64,000 nt of DNA from Paraglaciecola sp. (GCA_009993955.1 JAACSL010000018.1:31187-95186); one strand, 5' to 3'. Positions 19,183 to 29,318 are shown, numbered from the stretch's first letter. Numbers and translations: made by a program. The notes: a model not told the origin generated them from the letters alone.

Positions 19183-19908
19183 ATGGGACATATTTCGGCC
19201 AATAGCCGAGCTTTTTTTGTTACCGGCACCGATACTGAAGTAGGTAAAACCTTCACTGCCGTTGCCCTCATTCGAGCACTGAATGAAAAAGGGCTGTCCA
19301 CTGCAGCCTATAAACCCATTTCCGCTGGCTGCACCGCAACCCCAGAAGGGTGGCAGAATGAGGATGCCCTTGCCTTGCAGCAAGTTTGCAGTATGCCTTT
19401 GAGCTATCAAGAAATTAATCCCCTTGCTCTACCATTGGCCATTGCCCCGCATATTGCCGCACAGCAATATCGTCAAGACGGCCATGTTATTGACCTATCG
19501 CTAGCCAAAATTAAAGAAGGTTTCAGTCATTTATTGGCCAAACAAGCTGATGTACTGATGATCGAAGGTGCAGGGGGGTGGCGTTTGCCATTGGGTAATG
19601 ATGCCAACGGCGAAGCAAGTTATTTATCAGATTTTGTCGCCCAACAGAACTTAGCTGTCATTATTGTGGTGGGTATGCGCCTCGGCTGTTTGAATCATGC
19701 CATGTTGACCGCCGACAGTGTGCGCCAGCATGGTTTAAAAGTAGTGGGTTGGGTGGCCAATCAAGTCGACCCAGACATGCCTTATTTAGCTGAAAATATT
19801 AGCAGTTTGGCGCAGCTGTTGGCGGCACCACTGTTGGGCATATTGCCGCGTTTAGACGATCCGACACAGGCTGTTAAATATCTTGATCTCAGTGCTTTAG
19901 GCTATTAA
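19183..19908 (+). CDS. bioD: Dethiobiotin synthetase
   Basis: The 241-residue ATP-dependent carboxylase closes the ureido ring of dethiobiotin. The P-loop FVTGTDTEVGKTF is at residues 11-23, and the substrate lysine segment AYKPISAGC and EGAGGWRLPL follow. It is the last gene of bioBFCD, 12 bases after bioC. Its 3' end overlaps the convergent pepE gene by 12 bases. Confidence 0.97.
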   Translation: MGHISANSRAFFVTGTDTEVGKTFTAVALIRALNEKGLSTAAYKPISAGCTATPEGWQNEDALALQQVCSMPLSYQEINPLALPLAIAPHIAAQQYRQDGHVIDLSLAKIKEGFSHLLAKQADVLMIEGAGGWRLPLGNDANGEASYLSDFVAQQNLAVIIVVGMRLGCLNHAMLTADSVRQHGLKVVGWVANQVDPDMPYLAENISSLAQLLAAPLLGILPRLDDPTQAVKYLDLSALGY

Positions 19909-20610
19909 TAAAGCGCTGATGTCACTGAGTGGTGGCAAGGGGGTGATGCTGTCTGCCAAAAACAATGCAGCGGGGCGCTCTCCTAATAATCTTAACTGAC
20001 TTGGCTGTTGACTCACCTGATTTAAATATAAAGTTGAACCTTCACGCAGGCCAATGACCGGGGTTGTGGGATTTAATTGACAAAATTCAGCGAGGCGTTG
20101 AGCCCGTGTTTCCCCATGAAAACCTGCAGGATGTACATCAATATAGTGAGGATTGAGTTGAAAAGGCAAAAATGCCAAGGCATTAAATGAGGGGGGCTGC
20201 ACGATGGGCATATCGTTAGTGGTTTTAATCGTGGCACCGCAAATATTAGAACCCGCGCTCCAGCCAACGTAAGGCACGCCAGATCTTACACAAGTTTGGA
20301 TAAGTGAGATTAAATCTAAGCGATAGAGTTGGTTGAGCAGCTGGAAGGTATTGCCGCCGCCCACCATAATACCCTCAGCCTCAGCGACAGCCTGTTTGGC
20401 GTCGGCGTATTGATGAATACTGCGTATCTGCAAATCGGGCAATGCCTGCTGTACTTGCTGGGTATAGGCATCCCAACTCAGTGTTACGCCTGCATAGGGC
20501 ACAAATAACCAAAATTTGACCGTCGGCATATGTGAGGCAACCAGCGCCGGCACTTGCGCTAAATACGGCTGTTGGTCGACCTTTGAACTACTGAGCATCA
20601 ATACATTCAT
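19897..20610 (-). CDS. pepE: Dipeptidase E (peptidase S51)
   Basis: This cytosolic serine peptidase cleaves Asp-X dipeptides. The nucleophile S118 lies in GWSAGSN, GGGNTFQ precedes it, and a His-containing NPHYIDVHP block follows. I start it at ATG 20610 (237 residues, AGGA eight bases upstream, beginning MNVLMLSSSK as in known PepE); an upstream ATG at 20688 would add 26 atypical residues. It is convergent with bioD and overlaps it by 12 bases. Confidence 0.92.
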   Translation of the reverse strand: MNVLMLSSSKVDQQPYLAQVPALVASHMPTVKFWLFVPYAGVTLSWDAYTQQVQQALPDLQIRSIHQYADAKQAVAEAEGIMVGGGNTFQLLNQLYRLDLISLIQTCVRSGVPYVGWSAGSNICGATIKTTNDMPIVQPPSFNALAFLPFQLNPHYIDVHPAGFHGETRAQRLAEFCQLNPTTPVIGLREGSTLYLNQVSQQPSQLRLLGERPAALFLADSITPLPPLSDISALLIA

Positions 20611-20711
20611 TCTGCTTTTCCTGTGCATATGACTAGACGTCAGAGTATAGAGCGATAGAATAGGCGCAAACCAGCAGAAAAAATTCACCCTCCCAATTGA
20701 GCAATTAGGTT

Positions 20712-21194
20712 ATGACCCAAAAGCGACCAGCAGTTTTGTTTGTGTGTTTAGGAAATATTTGTCGCTCTCCCAGTGCCGAGGCTGTTTTACGTGCAAAAGC
20801 CGCGCAACGTGACTTAGATATTTTTATCGATTCAGCGGGCACACTGGGTCACCACACGGGGGCGCCACCCGATTCTCGCTCGCGAGCAGTAGGGGAAGCA
20901 CGAGGTTACAGTTTTGCTGGTTTGAAGTGTCGAAAAGTCAGTCAGCAAGATTTTATTGATTTCGATTATATCCTTGCCATGGATAAGGATAATTTACGCA
21001 ATTTATTGGAAATGAGCCCCAGTGAATACCATCACAAAATTGCGTTGTTTTTGAGTTATGCCAACATCGATGAAACGGAAATTCCCGATCCCTATTACGG
21101 CGGTTTGCGTGGATTTGAATATGTGCTTGATCAGATTGAAGCCGCGGCCAATGGTTTACTGCGCGACATCACTTTACACCACTCCGTTGTTTAA
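20712..21194 (+). CDS. Low-molecular-weight protein tyrosine phosphatase
   Basis: The 160-residue cytosolic phosphatase has the P-loop C12-LGNIC-R18-S near the N terminus and the general-acid loop DPYYGG near residue 127. Both are complete, so it should be active on phosphotyrosine. It is not next to capsule or tyrosine-kinase genes. btuC begins eight bases after its stop, so it may share a transcript with the cobalamin transporter, for no obvious functional reason. Confidence 0.94.
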   Translation: MTQKRPAVLFVCLGNICRSPSAEAVLRAKAAQRDLDIFIDSAGTLGHHTGAPPDSRSRAVGEARGYSFAGLKCRKVSQQDFIDFDYILAMDKDNLRNLLEMSPSEYHHKIALFLSYANIDETEIPDPYYGGLRGFEYVLDQIEAAANGLLRDITLHHSVV

Positions 21195-21201
21195 TTAAGC
21201 A

Positions 21202-22164
21202 GTGAAAATATCGTTACGCCGTAGCCTTATCGTGTTATCGATTCTTCTGATGATCAGTATCATATTGAGCCTGTTCCTTGGTTTGAATTATAGCAATATG
21301 AGCAAGGTTGATGGGCAGATTTTGTGGCAATTACGTTTGCCTCTGGTCTTAACCGCCTGCTGTGTTGGTGCGGCATTAGCCGTCAGTTCAGCCAGTTTGC
21401 AGGTGATGTTGCATAATCCTTTGGCAGATCCAGGCATTATTGGCATCACCAGTGGTGCGAGTTTAGTCGCGGCGTGTATTTTGTTACTTGGTGAAAACGT
21501 ATCACCGACCAGTCTCCAATATCTTTTACCTCTTGGCTGTTTTATCGGAGCATTAATTTCCACACTACTGATTTATGCGGTGGCTAAACGTCTTGTGGCC
21601 AATCATGCAGCGGTCATTTTAGCGGGGATTGCCATCTCAACCTTAAGTGGCGCACTCATCGCGTGGATGCATTTTTTTTCTGATGCACAGGCGATGCGCA
21701 ATTTAACCTTTTGGTTAATGGGAAGTTTGTATCAAGCCGATTGGCCAGTTTTGACGATTGCGATGCCAATTATCCTGATATCGGTAGGCTATTTACTCAG
21801 ACAAGGACAAGCCTTCAATTGGTATTATTTTGGTGCGAATAGCGCCCAGTTGGCTGGTTTGAATGTAGCAAAATTCAGGCGCACGGTGTTACTCGCCTGC
21901 GCCTTGAGTGTCGGTGCTGCGGTGTCTATCGCCGGGTCTATCGCCTTTATTGGTTTGGTTGTGCCTCACGTACTGCGTCTTATCTTTGGTTACAATAACC
22001 GTTTTATTTTGCCCGCCTCGGCCCTACTTGGTGCGAGTTTATTATTGTGGGTCAATTTACTGTCTACAAGCTTGGCTGGTATTAGTCTTCCCGTTTCCAT
22101 GGTGACGGCTACCATGGGTGGCCCGATATTTTTATATTCCATTGCACGCTTGAGTCGTAAGTGA
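21202..22164 (+). CDS. btuC: Vitamin B12 ABC transporter permease
   Basis: The 320-residue FecCD-type permease has about ten transmembrane helices, the coupling region LHNPLADPGIIGITSGASL and the C-terminal GLVVPHVLRL motif. FecCD permeases carry cobalamin or siderophores. I call BtuC because the adjacent ATPase is BtuD-like and no siderophore genes are nearby. The start is GTG at 21202 with a weak ribosome site. No binding protein (btuF) is in the window. Confidence 0.8.
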   Translation: MKISLRRSLIVLSILLMISIILSLFLGLNYSNMSKVDGQILWQLRLPLVLTACCVGAALAVSSASLQVMLHNPLADPGIIGITSGASLVAACILLLGENVSPTSLQYLLPLGCFIGALISTLLIYAVAKRLVANHAAVILAGIAISTLSGALIAWMHFFSDAQAMRNLTFWLMGSLYQADWPVLTIAMPIILISVGYLLRQGQAFNWYYFGANSAQLAGLNVAKFRRTVLLACALSVGAAVSIAGSIAFIGLVVPHVLRLIFGYNNRFILPASALLGASLLLWVNLLSTSLAGISLPVSMVTATMGGPIFLYSIARLSRK

Positions 22165-22171
22165 TGGCAGC

Positions 22172-22918
22172 ATGCTGAAAATTGAAGCCCTCACGGTGAA
22201 AGGCCGTTTAGTTAACATTACGTGTCAGGCCCAAGCTGGGCAATTTGTGCATGTCATGGGTAATAATGGCTCTGGCAAGTCATCACTGCTGCATGCTGCT
22301 GCGGGGTTATTGGCGGGGCAGAGTGGTCTTATTCAGTTACTTGGGCAAAATCTCTCTCAGTTTAGTCCTGGTCAATTGGCGAAATTCCGCTGTTTACAGG
22401 AGCAGCATCACCCCTTAGTTTTTGGCCTAACCGTGGCCGAAGCATTGGATTTTTTTACTCGGGGGCAACGCTTACCCAGTGACTTGGTCAATGCGTTAGA
22501 CATTGCTGAATTTCTCCAACGGCCGATGCAAAGCTTGTCAGGGGGAGAGCATAAACGGGTAGAAATTGCCCGCGTATTGCTGCAGGTTTGGCCGGCGTTG
22601 CAAGCAGGAAATGCCTTGATTTTACTAGACGAACCCACCCAAGGTTTAGATTTTAAACACCAACATGCTTTATTCAGACAACTTCAGATGTTCGCAGAAG
22701 GTGGCAATGTGGTGATTGTCAGTCATCATGATCTCAACCTCTGTCAACGGTATGCCAATGTTGTGTGGCTGATGGACAAAGGACGGCTGGTGGCAAGCTT
22801 ACCGGCCCTAGACGCCTTATCAGATAGTCAACTTAGCCAAATATTCAGTTGTCCCATTCAGTCTTTTGCTCATGCACATGGCCATAAGATATTTCAAACT
22901 TATCTAGAAGATAGGTAG
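22172..22918 (+). CDS. btuD: Vitamin B12 ABC transporter ATP-binding protein
   Basis: The 248-residue ABC ATPase has Walker A GNNGSGKSS (about 30-38), signature LSGGEHKR, Walker B ALILLDEPT and the switch SHHD. The stretch before Walker B (IARVLLQVWPALQAGNALILLDEP) resembles E. coli BtuD more than FhuC/FecE. It starts seven bases after btuC. It would power cobalamin import together with BtuC, and the window also encodes a cobalamin adenosyltransferase at 44812-45348. Confidence 0.82.
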   Translation: MLKIEALTVKGRLVNITCQAQAGQFVHVMGNNGSGKSSLLHAAAGLLAGQSGLIQLLGQNLSQFSPGQLAKFRCLQEQHHPLVFGLTVAEALDFFTRGQRLPSDLVNALDIAEFLQRPMQSLSGGEHKRVEIARVLLQVWPALQAGNALILLDEPTQGLDFKHQHALFRQLQMFAEGGNVVIVSHHDLNLCQRYANVVWLMDKGRLVASLPALDALSDSQLSQIFSCPIQSFAHAHGHKIFQTYLEDR

Positions 22919-23040
22919 TAAAGATTGAATTTAACCCGCATTCCCTCTACTTTCTTGTGTGTCTAAGCCTGTCGTACAACAGGGGCTTGGGTTTATACTA
23001 GAGCAAGTTACAGTACCTAAATACATTACAAGGATATCCC

Positions 23041-24384
23041 GTGAGTCAATGGCAGCCCGATAGTTGGCGTGCAAAGCCTATTTTGCAACAACCCGTATAC
23101 CAAGACGCTGCACACCTGCAGCAAGTGGAGCAAAAACTGAAAGGCTATCCGCCCCTCGTATTTGCCGCGGAAACACGGGCGCTGTATCGCCAGCTTGGTG
23201 ACGTGGCACAGGGCAAGGGTTTCTTACTGCAAGGTGGCGATTGCGCAGAGTCATTTAGCGAATTTAATGCCCCTAAGATCCGTGACACCCTTAAAGTCAT
23301 CTTGCAAATGGCCATTGTATTGACCTTTGCTGGTCGTTGCCCGGTGACGAAAGTGGCACGGATGGCGGGCCAATATGCAAAACCTCGTTCCGGCGATATG
23401 GAAACCATCGATGGTGTGTCGTTGCCCAGCTATCGTGGCGATATCATTAACAGTTTTGAGTTTACTGAAGCAGCCCGACAACCTGATCCTCAGCGTATGT
23501 TAGAGGCTTACCATCAGGCCGCTGCCACGTTAAATTTATTGCGTGCTTTTGCCCAAGGTGGTTTAGCGGATTTACACGAAGTAAATCGTTGGAATATGGC
23601 GTTTGTGGAAAACAATCCACTGAAAAGTCGTTATCAAGATATCGCCAAGCGCATTCAAGAGTCCTTGGAATTCATGAGTGTGATGGGAATTAATTCAACC
23701 AATACGCCCACACTACATGAAACAACCTTGTTCACGTCTCACGAAGCTTTGTTGCTCAATTACGAACAGGCACTGACCCGAGTTGATACCTTAACCGGCA
23801 ATTGGTACAACTGCTCTGCTCACATGTTGTGGATAGGTGAACGCACTCGCCAACTCGATCATGCTCATATAGAGTTTTTCCGCGGTATTCACAATCCTAT
23901 TGGTGTGAAAGTGGGGCCGAGTATGCAGGAAGATGAGCTAATTCGACTCATTGATGCCCTCAATCCACAAAACTCCCCGGGCCGTTTGACTTTGATTACG
24001 CGCATGGGGGCTGATGTGCTTGAAAGCAATCTGCCACGCCTGTTGCGTAAAGTGAAGCAAGAAGGGCGCAGTGTTGTGTGGAGTTCAGACCCCATGCATG
24101 GCAATACAATTAAGGCAACAAGCGGTTATAAAACGCGGAATTTCGATGCAATCTTGCGAGAAATCCAGCAGTTTTTTGCGGCCCATGATGCAGAAGGTAC
24201 CCATGCGGGTGGTATTCACTTAGAAATGACCGGACAGCATGTCACAGAATGCACGGGTGGCGCCTATCAAATCAGTGATGAAGATTTAGCACAAGCCTAT
24301 AAAACGCAATGTGATCCGCGCCTTAACGCTGACCAAGTATTGGAAATGGCCTTCTTAGTTGCTGATCATCTGCGTGTAGCTTAA
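23041..24384 (+). CDS. Class II DAHP synthase (3-deoxy-7-phosphoheptulonate synthase)
   Basis: The 447-residue enzyme condenses phosphoenolpyruvate and erythrose-4-phosphate, the first shikimate step. It is the plant/actinobacterial class II type, recognised by [35 protein letters not shown] and [15 protein letters not shown], and unrelated in sequence to E. coli AroFGH. The start is GTG at 23041 with AAGGA upstream. It is monocistronic and no aromatic-pathway genes adjoin it. Confidence 0.95.
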   Translation: MSQWQPDSWRAKPILQQPVYQDAAHLQQVEQKLKGYPPLVFAAETRALYRQLGDVAQGKGFLLQGGDCAESFSEFNAPKIRDTLKVILQMAIVLTFAGRCPVTKVARMAGQYAKPRSGDMETIDGVSLPSYRGDIINSFEFTEAARQPDPQRMLEAYHQAAATLNLLRAFAQGGLADLHEVNRWNMAFVENNPLKSRYQDIAKRIQESLEFMSVMGINSTNTPTLHETTLFTSHEALLLNYEQALTRVDTLTGNWYNCSAHMLWIGERTRQLDHAHIEFFRGIHNPIGVKVGPSMQEDELIRLIDALNPQNSPGRLTLITRMGADVLESNLPRLLRKVKQEGRSVVWSSDPMHGNTIKATSGYKTRNFDAILREIQQFFAAHDAEGTHAGGIHLEMTGQHVTECTGGAYQISDEDLAQAYKTQCDPRLNADQVLEMAFLVADHLRVA

Positions 24385-24403
24385 ACCTTACACTTTCTCA
24401 AAA

Positions 24404-24427
24404 AAGGCAATCCGCGTGGATTGCCTT
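24404..24427. terminator. Hairpin terminator after DAHP synthase gene
   Basis: A 10-bp perfect stem AAGGCAATCC / GGATTGCCTT has a GCGT loop. The T-rich tail is better on the minus strand (six T) than on the plus strand, although only plus-strand genes flank it. Confidence 0.65.
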
Positions 24428-24504
24428 CACACATATTGCAATAGCCTTTAGTTTAATGATATAAATGCGAATAGTTTTAATTTGTAAACTAGTTGAGGTA
24501 GTCA

Positions 24505-24735
24505 ATGACACTTTGGGAAGTTCGCAACAAGCAGTCTGCACATATCGAAAGTGTAGATCCCACCTTGCTGCCCGCCGTTTTTCAACGTTTAAATGAAATG
24601 GGTTTCGCCGCTGGGCAACTGATCCGGTGTTTACGCCGTAGCCCCATGAAAGGTCCATTGGTTTTGCAATTAGGTGATACGGTGTATAGCTTGGAACAAA
24701 GCATCGCCAGTCGCATTAACGTGCATCCCGCTTGA
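24505..24735 (+). CDS. feoA: Ferrous iron transport protein A
   Basis: The 76-residue SH3-like cytosolic protein is required for Feo-mediated Fe(II) uptake. The family pattern is present (RLNEMGFAAGQLIRCLRRSPMKGPLVLQLGDTVYSL). It lies 73 bases before feoB. I could not identify a convincing Fur box; the AT-rich stretch at 24456-24480 is only a weak match. Confidence 0.92.
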   Translation: MTLWEVRNKQSAHIESVDPTLLPAVFQRLNEMGFAAGQLIRCLRRSPMKGPLVLQLGDTVYSLEQSIASRINVHPA

Positions 24736-24808
24736 TATAAAAATGAAATCTTCGTTAGATGGCGGGCCACTTCCGCCATCTTTTTCTGCTGCGGTATTAG
24801 GATAATTA

Positions 24809-26623
24809 ATGAAAAACATTATCTTGGTTGGCAAGCCCAATTCAGGGAAAAGTCTACTATTCAACCAACTGACCGGTTTGCGCCAGAAGGTCGCTAATTT
24901 CCCGGGCGTCACTGTCGAACTTAAACGCGGCAAATTTGAACAATTTGAGTTAATTGATTTTCCTGGTACCTATTCTTTAAACAGCCTTTCTCGTGATGAA
25001 GAGCTGGCCGTGCAAAAGTTGCATGAAGCCATGCACAGTGACGATACATCCCTTATTGTCTGTAATCTTGATGCCACTCGCCTGGAACGTAGTTTAGTGT
25101 TTGGCCTGCAAGTGAGGGATTTAGCCAGAGCGCACAATAAAGGGTTAATCTTTGCACTCAACATGATTGACGAAGTGCAGCGTTTTGGTCACAACATCGA
25201 TACAGAAGAACTTTCTCGTGATTTGGGTTGTGCGGTGTATGCATTGTCAGCCAAAACTTTAATTGGCTTACACGAGTTTAAATTAGCCTTAATTAAAGCC
25301 GGTCAGTCACCCGAGGATTATATTCCACTGGCGAACGAACAAAGCGATTCCCCTGTATTGGAAATAAGTCGGGGGCTGTCTAAACGCTACGGTATTCAAG
25401 CCGATGTGGTGCTTAAGCGGCAAAACAGCATTGACGATTTTCTGTTAAATAATATTTGGGGCGGTATTATCTTTTTGTCCCTGATGTTTTTATTATTTCA
25501 AAGTATTTTTAGCTGGGCCACGCCGTTAATGGATGCGGTTGAAGCGGTGATCGGCGAGGGGGCGGCCATTGCCACAGGTTTGTTGCCGGCAGGTGTGGTG
25601 AATGATTTTGTTGCCGATGCCTTGTTTGGTGGCGTGGGTTCTTTCTTGGTTTTTGTACCACAAATTATGGTATTGACCTTAATTATTGGTTTATTGGAAG
25701 ACAGTGGCTACTTGGCCAGAGCGGCGTTAATTTGTCATAAACCACTGAGTTATTTTGGTTTATCAGGACGTAGTTTTATCCCTTATCTGTCAGGACATGC
25801 CTGTGCGATTCCCGCCATCATGGCAGCCCGCACCATCGAGTCGCCGCGCAAACGTTTGATCACCATGATGACCATTCCCTTAATGTCATGCTCTGCGAGG
25901 CTCCCCGTTTATGCCTTGTTAATCGCCGTTTTGGTGCCAGATATTCGTTATGCAGGTGGTTTATTAAACCTGCAGGGCATCACATTTTTCGGTTTATATT
26001 TATTTGGCATCGTCACGGCACTGACCGTTAGCATTGTATTAAACAAATTAACCTCACTAAATAAAGATATGCCGGAAATGCCCTTTATTCTTGAGCTACC
26101 AACCTATCGTTTACCCCATTGGAAACCCCTGATCCATCGTGTATTAACCAGTGCCAAGCAGTTCATTAAACGTGCTGCACCCATCATATTTATGGTGTCA
26201 GTGGTGATTTGGTTTTTAGGATATTTTCCACAAAATGGAGAACTGCAGTCTTCTTATTTGGCTATGTTAGGCCATTGGATCGAGCCTATTTTTCAGCCCC
26301 TAGGCTTAGATTGGCGTTATGGCGTAGCGATTTTAGTTTCTTTCTTAGCGCGAGAAGTATTTGTTGGCGCACTAGGTACTTTGTTTGGGATTGAAGGGGC
26401 CGATGAGAACATTGCTGGTTTAGCAGAAAATATACAAGCTGATGGTTTGGCTTTGGGGGCGGGCATAGGCTTAATGTTGTTCTACGTGGTGGCTTTGCAA
26501 TGTGTTGCGACTGTTGCAACCATCAAGGGTGAAACCGGCAGTCGTCGCATTGCTTGGGGGCTGTTTGTTGGCTACGGACTGCTGGCTTACTGTCTTGCCT
26601 TCGCTGCTGCTCAGTTATTTTAG
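24809..26623 (+). CDS. feoB: Ferrous iron transporter B
   Basis: The 604-residue protein has an N-terminal G-domain (G1 GKPNSGKS at residues 8-15, G3 DFPGTYSL, G4 NMID) and a polytopic Fe(II) channel with two Gate motifs (VPQIMVL region, and AREVFVGALGTLFG near the end). It is much shorter than E. coli FeoB (773 residues), mainly in the spacer and C-terminal cytosolic parts, which fits a compact FeoB subgroup. No feoC follows. Confidence 0.95.
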   Translation: MKNIILVGKPNSGKSLLFNQLTGLRQKVANFPGVTVELKRGKFEQFELIDFPGTYSLNSLSRDEELAVQKLHEAMHSDDTSLIVCNLDATRLERSLVFGLQVRDLARAHNKGLIFALNMIDEVQRFGHNIDTEELSRDLGCAVYALSAKTLIGLHEFKLALIKAGQSPEDYIPLANEQSDSPVLEISRGLSKRYGIQADVVLKRQNSIDDFLLNNIWGGIIFLSLMFLLFQSIFSWATPLMDAVEAVIGEGAAIATGLLPAGVVNDFVADALFGGVGSFLVFVPQIMVLTLIIGLLEDSGYLARAALICHKPLSYFGLSGRSFIPYLSGHACAIPAIMAARTIESPRKRLITMMTIPLMSCSARLPVYALLIAVLVPDIRYAGGLLNLQGITFFGLYLFGIVTALTVSIVLNKLTSLNKDMPEMPFILELPTYRLPHWKPLIHRVLTSAKQFIKRAAPIIFMVSVVIWFLGYFPQNGELQSSYLAMLGHWIEPIFQPLGLDWRYGVAILVSFLAREVFVGALGTLFGIEGADENIAGLAENIQADGLALGAGIGLMLFYVVALQCVATVATIKGETGSRRIAWGLFVGYGLLAYCLAFAAAQLF

Positions 26624-26648
26624 CGGCAGTAAGTTCTGCTAGAAAACC

Positions 26649-27119
26649 TTATTGCAGTAATGTTTCATCTATATTGATGAAGCTGTCACAGCTATTCACC
26701 AATGCCACAGCGCTTAGTTGTGGCACACCATAGACCACTGTATGGCAGGCATACTTTTGTTTAATTGCAGCCAGTAATAAGGCAAAGTCGCCATCGCCAG
26801 AGAGTAAAACAAGACAATCTACCTGCGACGCTGCGTCAAGGGCATCAATAGTGATACCCACGTCCCAATCCCCCTTAGCTGAACCATCACTGCGCTGAAT
26901 AAAAGGTTTTAAGCGCAAGTCAAAACCTATGTGTTTCAAGGCACTTTGAAACTTCTCTTGTTGTTTATCGCCTCGATCAATCGCGTAGGCTTTCGCAATC
27001 ACAATGTCACCTTGTTGACTCAGAGCGTGCCACAACGCACGGTAATTGAACTGTTTGCCAAATGCATCGCGAGTGGTGTAATAAATGTTCTGAATGTCTA
27101 CTAGAACCGCTATTTTCAT
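26649..27119 (-). CDS. NYN-domain (LabA/DUF88) protein
   Basis: The 156-residue protein is a single PIN-like NYN domain: an N-terminal VLVDIQNIYY with the first acidic residue, central GDWDVGITIDAL, and LLSGDGDFALLL. This layout of conserved Asp residues is that of LabA-like putative metal-dependent RNases. The RNA target is unknown. It is convergent with feoB and probably single. Confidence 0.85.
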   Translation of the reverse strand: MKIAVLVDIQNIYYTTRDAFGKQFNYRALWHALSQQGDIVIAKAYAIDRGDKQQEKFQSALKHIGFDLRLKPFIQRSDGSAKGDWDVGITIDALDAASQVDCLVLLSGDGDFALLLAAIKQKYACHTVVYGVPQLSAVALVNSCDSFINIDETLLQ

Positions 27120-27476
27120 GTTGCTGCCTCAATTTCCTGTGCCAGGATGATAGCAGACTACTCGAAAATTAGTGCTTGCTTCGTAACAGGAGGCTCTTTA
27201 TACTCGACCTCGGCTTACAGACCGTCTCACCTTGTAAGCCTTCAATGTCGTGTCTTTCTTTGATCCAGTCAGCCAACATTAAAAAAATAACCAAGCTGAA
27301 TTATCGTAGGGCGAAATCAATAAGCGGGTAGTGGGTAATGTTCCCAAAGACGCTTAACTAGTAAAAATCTGTATCGTAGAGAAATTCTCGTCAATACACA
27401 TCTCGTCAATATCAATACTGAAGCTTATTTTATCGTGTAATTGCTCGTTGAAGCAGTCTTAAAATAGAGTTTTATT
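27120..27476. other. Gene-poor interval upstream of small ORF
   Basis: I see no supported gene in these 357 bases. A 36-codon frame on the minus strand (ATG at 27279) has no ribosome site or recognisable family. The last part, from about 27360, is AT-rich and should hold the promoter of the 57-codon gene at 27477. Confidence 0.5.
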
Positions 27477-27650
27477 ATGTCTTTCCAAACTTATCATGGC
27501 ACGCAGATCCAAGTGGCGTATCCAGTTCATACTATTTCTGTGAACAAACTCCGCGTGGCCTTTGCTGACCAATGTGGACAAAAAATCGGTGTATTTAACA
27601 ACGCGCAAGAAGCGAGAGCGTTTGTATCGTGGTTGCTTACTGTGCACTAA
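27477..27650 (+). CDS. Small conserved-looking hypothetical protein, 57 aa
   Basis: An ATG at 27477 opens a 57-codon frame ending in TAA at 27648-27650, with a strong terminator 12 bases after the stop. The protein (starting MSFQTYHGTQIQ, ending AFVSWLLTVH) is soluble, with no signal or membrane segment. The C-terminal part (NNAQEARAFVSWL) looks like an amphipathic helix. I do not recognise the family. Its own terminator and clean frame support a real gene; the ribosome site is weak (TAGAGT). Confidence 0.5.
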   Translation: MSFQTYHGTQIQVAYPVHTISVNKLRVAFADQCGQKIGVFNNAQEARAFVSWLLTVH

Positions 27651-27662
27651 AAATAAACCCCC

Positions 27663-27691
27663 AAAAAAACCGGATTTATCCGGTTTTTTTT
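27663..27691. terminator. Bidirectional intrinsic terminator
   Basis: The stem AAAAAAACCGGA / TCCGGTTTTTTT with a TTTA loop serves the small plus-strand gene and the convergent ybiT gene. Confidence 0.88.
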
Positions 27692-27731
27692 GACCTGAAA
27701 TTCAGCATTATTTTGCCGTTTAGCATCGGGT

Positions 27732-29318
27732 TTAACTTTGTTGACTGGCCAAATAGCTTTCGTAATCCCCTTTAAAATCAATAACTTTAGCTGGAGTGAT
27801 TTCAATTATGCGTGTGGCTAATGACGAAACAAACTCTCGGTCATGACTCACAAAAATAAGTGTACCGGGGTAGTTTTCGAGGGCCAGGTTGAGGGCTTCA
27901 ATTGATTCCATGTCTAAGTGGTTGGTGGGTTCATCCATCACTAAAATATTTGGCCGTTGTAACATCAATTTGCCAAACAACATACGTCCTTGTTCACCAC
28001 CGGATATCACTTTTACAGATTTGTTGATCTCACTTTGCGAGAATAACAAACGGCCTAAGGTGCCTCGAATCACCTGCTCATCATCACCTTCCTGGGCCCA
28101 TTGATACATCCACTCAACTAAACTCATGTCGGTGACAAAATCGCTGGCATGATCTTGCGCATAATAGCCAATGTTGACATTTTCTGACCACTTCACTTCG
28201 CCAGCATTGGCAGGTGTGATATTGAGTAAACAGTTGAGCAGGGTGGTTTTACCCACGCCGTTAGCACCAATCACCGCAATGCGTTCACCCACTTCAACCA
28301 TCATGTTTAAGTTTTTGAACAATACCTCGTCATATTGTTTGCTTAGACCATTAACTTCCAGTGCCAAGCGGTGCAGTTTTTTGGATTCTTCAAAACGAAT
28401 AAAGGGGTTTTGACGACTTGAGGGTTTGACTTCATCTAATTTGATTTTGTCAATTTGGCGAGCTCGGGACGTCGCTTGTTTAGACTTCGAAGCATTGGCA
28501 GAGAAACGGCTTACAAAGGTACGTAACTCAGCGATTTGCGCTTTTTTCTTGGCGTTGTCGGCGACTAAGCGCTCTCTTGCTTGGGTAGAAGCCAACATAT
28601 ACTCGTCATAATTACCCGGGAATAAACGGATTTCACCATAATCTAAGTCAGCCATATGGGTACACACAGAGTTTAAAAAATGGCGATCGTGGGAAATGAT
28701 GATCATGGTGCAGTTGCGATCATTGAGCACAGTCTCTAACCAGCGAATAGTGTTGATATCGAGGTTGTTGGTAGGTTCGTCCAATAACATAATGTCAGGA
28801 TCAGAGAACAGCACTTGCGCTAATAACACCCGCAGTTTCCAGCCCGGCGCTATTTCACTCATTAAACCAAAATGCTGCTCCACAGGAATACCCACGGCAA
28901 TCAGCAATTCGCCAGCTCTAGCTTCCGCGGTATAGCCATCCATTTCCGCAAACTCTGATTCTAACTCAGCGACGCGAATACCATCTTCTTCGGACATGTC
29001 AGGGTTGGCGTAGATGCTGTCCCGCTCCGTCTTAACTGTCCATAATTCGTTGTGACCCATCACCACTGTGTCGATGACCGTGCAATGTTCATAAGCAAAC
29101 TGGTCTTGTTTTAGTTTACCAATCCGTTCGCCACTGTCGATGGAAACATTGCCGGCAGAAGGTTCAAGATCACCACCCAGTATTTTCATGAAAGTGGATT
29201 TGCCACAGCCATTTGCACCAATCAAGCCGTAACGATTGTTATTGCCAAATTTAACGGAAACATTTTCAAATAAGGGCTTTTCGCCAAATTGCATGGTGAT
29301 ATTTGCGGATGTTAACAA
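27732..29318 (-). CDS. ybiT: ABC-F family ATPase YbiT
   Basis: The 528-residue cytosolic protein has two ABC cassettes and no membrane domain: Walker [10 protein letters not shown] and GANGVGKTT, Walker B DEPTNNLD and DEPTNHLD, and the second signature SGGEQGRM. The linker between cassettes is of the ABC-F P-site tRNA-interaction type. Sequence tracks E. coli YbiT closely throughout. The likely start is TTG at 29318 ([17 protein letters not shown] upstream), matching the E. coli N terminus. Its probable role is ribosome-associated translation control. Confidence 0.94.
   Translation of the reverse strand: MLTSANITMQFGEKPLFENVSVKFGNNNRYGLIGANGCGKSTFMKILGGDLEPSAGNVSIDSGERIGKLKQDQFAYEHCTVIDTVVMGHNELWTVKTERDSIYANPDMSEEDGIRVAELESEFAEMDGYTAEARAGELLIAVGIPVEQHFGLMSEIAPGWKLRVLLAQVLFSDPDIMLLDEPTNNLDINTIRWLETVLNDRNCTMIIISHDRHFLNSVCTHMADLDYGEIRLFPGNYDEYMLASTQARERLVADNAKKKAQIAELRTFVSRFSANASKSKQATSRARQIDKIKLDEVKPSSRQNPFIRFEESKKLHRLALEVNGLSKQYDEVLFKNLNMMVEVGERIAVIGANGVGKTTLLNCLLNITPANAGEVKWSENVNIGYYAQDHASDFVTDMSLVEWMYQWAQEGDDEQVIRGTLGRLLFSQSEINKSVKVISGGEQGRMLFGKLMLQRPNILVMDEPTNHLDMESIEALNLALENYPGTLIFVSHDREFVSSLATRIIEITPAKVIDFKGDYESYLASQQS

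Noticed and set aside
20611..20711. Cobalamin riboswitch ahead of the phosphatase-btuCD run
   Set aside because: The 101-bp gap is too short and has no B12-box-like sequence.
24456..24490. Possible Fur box upstream of feoA
   Set aside because: The AT-rich sequence matches the GATAATGATAATCATTATC consensus at scattered positions only, no better than nearby AT-rich DNA.
27177..27279. 36-codon minus-strand frame starting at ATG 27279
   Set aside because: No ribosome site and no family I can name; it could be a gene fragment but cannot be supported.
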